DNA from: Marinilabilia salmonicolor JCM 21150
Lineage (GTDB): Bacteria; Bacteroidota; Bacteroidia; Bacteroidales; Marinilabiliaceae
NCBI RefSeq assembly: GCF_000259075.1
Contig: NZ_AJKI01000010.1
Location: forward strand, 62,001-126,000
DNA: 64,000 nucleotides
Reading direction: 5' to 3'
Shown here: in pieces, positions 57,727-64,000 of the stretch
Numbering within the stretch: position 1 is the first letter of the stretch
Layout: each line of letters opens with the position of its first letter
Position numbers and translations under genes: made by a program
The notes under the pieces: model-generated
The model's input: only the letters and a program-made list of their open reading frames with translations
Told to the model about the DNA's origin: nothing
The model's database searches: none

Positions 57727-59238
57727 ATGAAAGTTTCTAAGAACATTTGCTTTTTCACAATAGCATTATGCTTGTTTTCAGTCAATATTCCTGCACAGGA
57801 AACTGCATTGATAAAAATTGATCCCGACCGGGAAATTGACACCATTGATCCCAATATCTACGGGGCATTTGTAGAGCCAATCCGAACGGTCGTTTACGGA
57901 AACATTTATGATCCTGGATCTCCCTTTGCCGATGAAAATGGCTTTCGGAAGGATTTTATTGACCTAATAAAAGAACTAAATGTCCGAAACGTTCGCTGGC
58001 CCGGAGGAAACTTCGTGTCAGGTTACAACTGGGAAGATGGCATTGGCCCGAAAGACCAACGGCCGGCCAAACTTGATCTGGCATGGAAGCAAATTGAAAC
58101 CAACCAGATGGGAACCGACGAATATGCTAAATTCTGCAGTCTCATCGGTGCCGATAATTTTTTGTGCATCAACGGCGGAACAGGCACACTGGATGATGCA
58201 CGCAACTGGGTAGAGTATTGCAACTATGAAAAAGGGACGTATTATTCAGACCTGCGAAGAAAATATGGCAATGAAGAGCCTTTCAATGTAAAATACGTAG
58301 GCCTTGGAAATGAGATAGACGGGCCCTGGCAGATGGGACAAAAATCAGCCGAAGATTATTGCAAATTCGCACTGGAAGCCGGAAAACTTATCGCACTTAT
58401 TGATGAAGACATTAAACTCGTTGCTTCAGGCTCTTCACTTTACCGCCCCGGAAACAAGTGGGTTGATTGGAATGAATATGTACTGGATCAAATGGTGGGT
58501 AAAATTGACTACATCTCGATACACCGATATGCCAGCGAAGCCCTTCCGGGAGGCAGAGAAAACGATGTTTTTTCGGATCACATGTCACTCGGGCTGGAAA
58601 TAGACGAGAAAATAGAAACCACACAGGCTTCTATTGAAAAAGCAATGGTAAAATCCGAATCGGAGCGACCGGTTTATATCTCCTTTGATGAGTATTCACC
58701 CGGTTTTGGAGGGATTAGAAGTTCTTTATTGCTTGCCCAACACCTGAACTCTTTCATCCGGCATGCCGACATTGTTAAAATGGCCAACATCACCATGATT
58801 ACAGCTCTAACCGGAAATTCGCCCAAAGGTGTCTTCAAAAACTCCCTGTTCCACACATTCAATCTCTACTCCAACAATGCGCTGGGAACTGCCCTGGATG
58901 TTTATACCGATGCGCCATCTTATGACAATGAAATATTTGACAACATCCCCTATTTGGACGTAACAGCAATATATAACGAGTCGGAAAAGAAAGTAATTGT
59001 GAATGTGGTAAACAGGCACGAGACTGATGGAATCAGGACAAAGATCGACTTACAAGCAGGCAGCTACACTGGCAAAGCCAAAATCAACTTAATTAATGCC
59101 GAAAATCTGGATGCCAGAAACACCTTTGACAAATCTCCCGTTTCGGTTGAAACCAAACAAATTACCTTTAAAGGAAATGTCATTAAACATACTTTTCCTG
59201 CGCATTCATTCACTCAAATAGAAATCGCGACGAAATAG
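57727..59238 (+). CDS. GH51 alpha-L-arabinofuranosidase
   Basis: A 503-residue exported enzyme (signal peptide to about residue 24, NIPAQ). GH51 family features: IYGAFVEPI near the N-terminus, WPGGNFVSGYNW (91-102), acid/base Glu196 in GLGNEIDG, IHRYAS, and nucleophile Glu322 in SFDEYSPG. A C-terminal beta-sandwich (about 400-503) is normal for the family. It releases arabinose side groups from arabinoxylan or arabino-oligosaccharides, probably in the periplasm. It lies 17 bp after GH9 and 17 bp before GH3, so these three form one tight transcript. Confidence 0.93.
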   Translation: MKVSKNICFFTIALCLFSVNIPAQETALIKIDPDREIDTIDPNIYGAFVEPIRTVVYGNIYDPGSPFADENGFRKDFIDLIKELNVRNVRWPGGNFVSGYNWEDGIGPKDQRPAKLDLAWKQIETNQMGTDEYAKFCSLIGADNFLCINGGTGTLDDARNWVEYCNYEKGTYYSDLRRKYGNEEPFNVKYVGLGNEIDGPWQMGQKSAEDYCKFALEAGKLIALIDEDIKLVASGSSLYRPGNKWVDWNEYVLDQMVGKIDYISIHRYASEALPGGRENDVFSDHMSLGLEIDEKIETTQASIEKAMVKSESERPVYISFDEYSPGFGGIRSSLLLAQHLNSFIRHADIVKMANITMITALTGNSPKGVFKNSLFHTFNLYSNNALGTALDVYTDAPSYDNEIFDNIPYLDVTAIYNESEKKVIVNVVNRHETDGIRTKIDLQAGSYTGKAKINLINAENLDARNTFDKSPVSVETKQITFKGNVIKHTFPAHSFTQIEIATK

Positions 59239-59255
59239 TCTTCTAATTTTTTGTC

Positions 59256-62200
59256 ATGCAACATACAATAACAAAACTGATTCTTCTAAGCATTGTCGGT
59301 GTTTCCATTATGGCTTTCATCCCCGGCGGGGAGCATAGTCAAAAGCCCATATACCTGAACACCGCCTATTCATTCGAAGAAAGGGCAGCTGACCTGGTTT
59401 CGCGGATGACTCCGGAAGAAAAACAAAGTCAGTTTGGCAACACCATGCCTGCCATCCCGCGACTGGGTGTCAATGGATACAATTTCTGGGGCGAGGCTCT
59501 GCACGGAATAATGGGCCGGAATAATAACAGCGGTATGACCGCCACCTCATTCCCCAATAGCGTAGCAGCAGGTGCTACCTGGGATCCTGAATTGATTAAG
59601 CGGGAAACCGAAGTCATATCGGATGAGGCCCGTGGATTCAACCATGATTTGATTTTCACTCTTACTTACTGGTCGCCCGTCATTGAACCCGCCAGAGATC
59701 CGCGTTGGGGCAGAACTGCCGAAACATTTGGTGAAGACCCGTTCCTGGTATCGGAAATCGGAAAAGGATTTATTCAGGGCATGATGGGTGATGACCCCCG
59801 ATATCTAAAAACGGTGCCCTGTGGCAAACATTATCTGGCCAACAACACAGAGTTTAATCGGCATTCCGGTAGTTCCGAACTGGATCAAAGGGACATGTAT
59901 GAATACTACCTACTCCCCTACCGGACCCTCATTCGCGATTACAACCTTCCGTCTATAATGACCTCTTACAATGCAGTCAACGGAGTTCCTGTGTCAGCCA
60001 GTAAGTTTCTGGTCGATACCATTGCCCGGAAATTATATGGTCTGGATGGATACGTTACCAGCGACTGTGGTGCCATCGACGATATTGTCAGAGGACATCA
60101 CTATGCCGACAATTACACAGAAGCCGCTGCAATGGGGATTAGCTCAGGCGTAGATATCGACTGTGGAGGGGTTTATCAAAATAATGCACTTAAAGCGTTG
60201 GAAGCGGGATTAATTACACAGGGCGAATTAGATAAAGCACTGATTAACATTTTCACAACAAGAATGCGAACCGGAGAATTTGATCCAAAAGGAATGGTTC
60301 CCTATGCAGGCATCAAACCTCATAAAGTCAATGATCCTTCGCATCATGATCTGGCCATTGAAATAGCAACAAAAACACCTGTATTACTGAAAAACAATAA
60401 TGTAGCAAATACAGAAAAAAAAGCGTTGCCTATCGATTTATCCAAAATCAAAAAAATAGCTGTATTAGGCCCTCAGGCTGATCTGGTAGAATTGGGAGAT
60501 TATTCAGGCCCTGTAGAACCTGATTTAAGAATAACTCCCCTGGCCGGAATTCAAAATTACATCAAGAAACACAACCTAAACACAGAAGTTGTCTCGACTT
60601 CAGGTGGAAACACTTCAAAAAAAACAGACTTTTATACGATTTCAGGGTTTTCAATGGTAACTACCGATGGCAACATCAAAGAATATGATGCCACAAAATT
60701 TGACAAATCAGCCAAAGGAGTGATTGCTTCCGAGCGTTTCGGTCAATCGGCTGTAAGAGGAATTAAAGACGGTGACTGGACTTTGTACGAAAATATTGAC
60801 ATTACAAATATTGACTCCATCCGTTTTAACATGACCATTGCGGAAGAAGGTGGATTGCTTGAAGTGCGTGTTGGGTCTGCAATCGGAAATGTGTTGGCAT
60901 CTCAGGAAATTGTTTCCGGCAACCAGGAAAGTAACAATTCATGGTTCCGAAGACCCGAAACAGTGCCGGTAAAAATCAACACTCTTGGAATAACAGGCCC
61001 GCAAACACTGGTATTCGTTTATCATGAGCCCGAGCCTGATGGGGCTGATCAGGAAACACTTGATATGGCAGCTTCTGCCGATGTTGCCATAGTATTTGTC
61101 GGAACCGACCAATCCACCGGAAGAGAAGAGTCCGATCGTTTCTCTATTACCCTTCCCGGTAATCAGAATGAGGTAATTAAAGCTGTGGCTGATGCCAACC
61201 CCAATACCATTGTGGTAATGCAAACGATGGGGATGGTAGAAGTTGAAGAGTTTAAAAACCATCCCAATATCAAAGGTATTATCTGGACAGGATACAACGG
61301 CCAGGCACAGGGAACGGCGATGGCAAAAATCCTCTTTGGCGATGTCAATCCGGGAGGAAAACTAAATGTCACCTGGCATAAATCACTCAGTGATCTGCCT
61401 GACTTCAACGATTACACCCTGAGAAAAGGAGAAGAAAACAATGGAAGAACTTACTGGTATTTCGGTGACGAAGTCTCCTATGAGTTTGGCTTTGGCCTCT
61501 CCTACACCACTTTTGAATACAGCAATTTTGCCATAAGTCGCAGCCACATTACACCCAACGATAAAATCACGATTAGCGTGGATGTGAAAAACACGGGCAA
61601 AGTTGATGGTGATGAAATAGTGCAGGTTTATGTAAAAACACCTGACAGTCCGGCATCACTGAACAGACCGATTAAAAGGCTGAAAGGTTTCAAACGGATT
61701 ACCATTCCTAAAAGCCAGGTTAAAAGAGTCCACATTGATATCGATTGCAAAGACCTTTGGTTTTGGGATGCTGAGAATAATCAAATTACTTTTGATCAGG
61801 GAAAATACATTTTTGAAATCGGGGCTTCTTCAAGAGATATTAAAGGCAAAGTAGAGGCTACAATGAAAGGCAGTTACAAACCTGAACTTGTCAATGTTGT
61901 TGCTGAAAGCGATAAAGTTGTTTTGAAACCGGGAGACATAATCCAAACCAACGTAACTGCTGCAATGTCCGACGACAGTTTCTACAACATTAACAAAGCC
62001 AACGTTAAATACAGAAGTAATAATCCTGAAGTGATTAGCGTTGACCAAAAAGGTGACGTAACAGCGACCGGAGTTGGTGTTGCATCAGTATTTGCAGATG
62101 TCACCATTGATGGCAAAACAGTATCCGACAGTTACCCGGTGAAAGTGATGCCTGATTTAACACCAGGATCCATTTCTGTAGATGGTAATATCATTCCGGA

Positions 62201-63074
62201 GTTTAACCAGGATGTGAAAGCTTACAGCTACCTGCTCAAAAAAGGATCAAAACCGCCAAAAGTAAAGGCGTCAGCGGCCAGTGACCAAATAAGAGTAGAT
62301 ATTCAACAAGCAAAAGAGATTCCCGGAACAGCCGTGGTTACGTTCGTTGATGACATCACACTGGAAAGAAATATTTACTATATGAATTTTGATGTGAAAT
62401 CTGTCAGTGATGAGTTTAACGACTCTGAGATTGGTTCCCAATGGGAATGGTTACGCGAAAATCCCTCTACTCACTCCCTTTTGAAAAAAGATGGAGCACT
62501 TACCATTACAAGTGAAATTGGTGGGGTCGCGGAAAACACCAACAATGCAAAAAATATTCTGTTGCAAAGTGCCAATTCCGACTGGGCGATAGAAACGAAA
62601 CTGGTGGGATCGAGAATGCCTTCCCAGCCTGAAAACGCGGGAATCATTGTTTATCAGGATGATGAAAATTTCATTAAACTGGTACACAGGGCAGTAATCA
62701 AGACTACCCGCATCAGAGAACCTCAACCGGGAACCATCGATCTGGTAATGGAAGAAAACGATATTTCCAAATCGCTGGCATCCTTTAAACTCGAAGAGCC
62801 TGTGACAGGAAGTAATGAACTGATTCTTAAACTAAGAAAAAAAGGCAGTATCTACACCGCCTATTATTCTGTGGATAACGGTGAAATCTTTGAGAAACTG
62901 GGAACAGCCGATCTCCTGCTCAAAGATATCAGAGCAGGATTGATGGTGGCAGACGGTATCATATCCAATTATATGAAAAGTACATTCTGGTTTGATTCTG
63001 ATACCACCAAGCCGGACACACCCTTTGATGTTTCGTTCGATTATTTTCGAATTGAATCCAATGGAAATAAGTAG
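59256..63074 (+). CDS. GH3 beta-xylosidase with inserted binding module and C-terminal accessory domains
   Basis: A 1272-residue exported enzyme. The GH3 N-terminal barrel (about 38-340) has KHYLANNTE and nucleophile Asp270 in GYVTSDCGA. The alpha/beta sandwich (about 370-745) is interrupted by a CBM6-like beta domain at about 455-590. A fibronectin-III-like domain (about 755-865), an Ig-like BIG2 domain (about 885-965) and a C-terminal concanavalin-type domain like that of GH43 beta-xylosidases (about 1050-1265, EFNDSEIGSQWEW) follow. The order is unusual and about 500 residues longer than a standard beta-xylosidase. The expected reaction is xylose release from xylo-oligosaccharide non-reducing ends; glucosidase activity is an alternative. 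Confidence 0.9.
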   Translation: MQHTITKLILLSIVGVSIMAFIPGGEHSQKPIYLNTAYSFEERAADLVSRMTPEEKQSQFGNTMPAIPRLGVNGYNFWGEALHGIMGRNNNSGMTATSFPNSVAAGATWDPELIKRETEVISDEARGFNHDLIFTLTYWSPVIEPARDPRWGRTAETFGEDPFLVSEIGKGFIQGMMGDDPRYLKTVPCGKHYLANNTEFNRHSGSSELDQRDMYEYYLLPYRTLIRDYNLPSIMTSYNAVNGVPVSASKFLVDTIARKLYGLDGYVTSDCGAIDDIVRGHHYADNYTEAAAMGISSGVDIDCGGVYQNNALKALEAGLITQGELDKALINIFTTRMRTGEFDPKGMVPYAGIKPHKVNDPSHHDLAIEIATKTPVLLKNNNVANTEKKALPIDLSKIKKIAVLGPQADLVELGDYSGPVEPDLRITPLAGIQNYIKKHNLNTEVVSTSGGNTSKKTDFYTISGFSMVTTDGNIKEYDATKFDKSAKGVIASERFGQSAVRGIKDGDWTLYENIDITNIDSIRFNMTIAEEGGLLEVRVGSAIGNVLASQEIVSGNQESNNSWFRRPETVPVKINTLGITGPQTLVFVYHEPEPDGADQETLDMAASADVAIVFVGTDQSTGREESDRFSITLPGNQNEVIKAVADANPNTIVVMQTMGMVEVEEFKNHPNIKGIIWTGYNGQAQGTAMAKILFGDVNPGGKLNVTWHKSLSDLPDFNDYTLRKGEENNGRTYWYFGDEVSYEFGFGLSYTTFEYSNFAISRSHITPNDKITISVDVKNTGKVDGDEIVQVYVKTPDSPASLNRPIKRLKGFKRITIPKSQVKRVHIDIDCKDLWFWDAENNQITFDQGKYIFEIGASSRDIKGKVEATMKGSYKPELVNVVAESDKVVLKPGDIIQTNVTAAMSDDSFYNINKANVKYRSNNPEVISVDQKGDVTATGVGVASVFADVTIDGKTVSDSYPVKVMPDLTPGSISVDGNIIPEFNQDVKAYSYLLKKGSKPPKVKASAASDQIRVDIQQAKEIPGTAVVTFVDDITLERNIYYMNFDVKSVSDEFNDSEIGSQWEWLRENPSTHSLLKKDGALTITSEIGGVAENTNNAKNILLQSANSDWAIETKLVGSRMPSQPENAGIIVYQDDENFIKLVHRAVIKTTRIREPQPGTIDLVMEENDISKSLASFKLEEPVTGSNELILKLRKKGSIYTAYYSVDNGEIFEKLGTADLLLKDIRAGLMVADGIISNYMKSTFWFDSDTTKPDTPFDVSFDYFRIESNGNK

Positions 63075-63120
63075 TGTCTGTCCATAAGATACCACTTGCC
63101 GCATCAAACTTGCCGGCAGG
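63075..63120. repeat. partial copy of the intergenic inverted-repeat element
   Basis: TGTCTGTCCATAAGATACC, then ACTTGCC, matches the left end of the element at 54916 (TTTCTGTCC.TAAAGTACCACTTGC) with a few changes. It again begins at a stop codon, here that of the GH3 gene. The right half is missing; only a short CTTGCCGGCAGG palindrome follows. Confidence 0.55.
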
Positions 63121-63179
63121 AGATTAGATGTAAGATATATAGCAAATAAAAATGCAGAAAACATTTACTAACCAAATAA

Positions 63180-64000
<821 letters not shown>

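Overview
The window is a polysaccharide-utilisation region of a Bacteroidota chromosome. The evidence is four SusC/SusD pairs, two hybrid two-component sensors, AT-rich intergenic DNA, promoters of the TAnnTTTG type, and lipoproteins with acidic residues after the lipobox cysteine. One large enzyme ends in a type IX secretion (T9SS) sorting domain, which points to a T9SS-bearing lineage rather than classical gut Bacteroides; a Marinilabiliales/Prolixibacteraceae-like organism is my guess.

Region 1 (about 200-15240) is an alpha-mannan locus. On the minus strand it encodes SusC, SusD, a SusE-like glycan-binding lipoprotein, two GH76 endo-alpha-1,6-mannanases, a GH92 alpha-mannosidase, mannose-6-phosphate isomerase and a ROK sugar kinase. 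Together these would take extracellular mannan to fructose-6-phosphate. A divergent GntR/UTRA repressor-type gene has a matching candidate operator (TGTATnnACAT) on its own promoter and on the susC promoter.

Region 2 (15240-21400) holds a decayed small gene, a candidate small RNA, a large GH5-GH43 enzyme with a T9SS tail, and an unrecognised secreted protein.

Region 3 (21400-64000) is a large xylan/arabinoxylan locus. Its minus-strand part has the gene order of the conserved xus core (SusC-SusD-SusC-SusD-DUF1735 lipoprotein-GH10 with an inserted carbohydrate-binding region). Next come a hybrid two-component regulator (HTCS), a third xylan-side SusC/SusD pair, a second paralogous HTCS, and a plus-strand enzyme run: GH10, acetyl-xylan-esterase-like hydrolase, GH8, double CE1, GH9, GH51, GH3 and a CE1 cut by the window end. 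These cover backbone cleavage, deacetylation/deferuloylation, arabinose removal and xylose release. No GH67/GH115 glucuronidase and no xylose catabolic gene is visible.

The main new observation is a shared promoter architecture. Four promoters (xusA, the third susC, the plus-strand GH10, and the separately located GH5-GH43 gene) each carry ATCT(G/C), then AT(G/A)TC exactly 19 nt downstream, then a TAnnTTTG -7 box exactly 37 nt after that, with no recognisable -33 box. This looks like the operator of one or both HTCS regulators and puts the GH5-GH43 enzyme in the xylan regulon. The two HTCS genes share a different, near-identical 31-bp promoter. Short inverted-repeat elements are scattered between the plus-strand enzyme genes.
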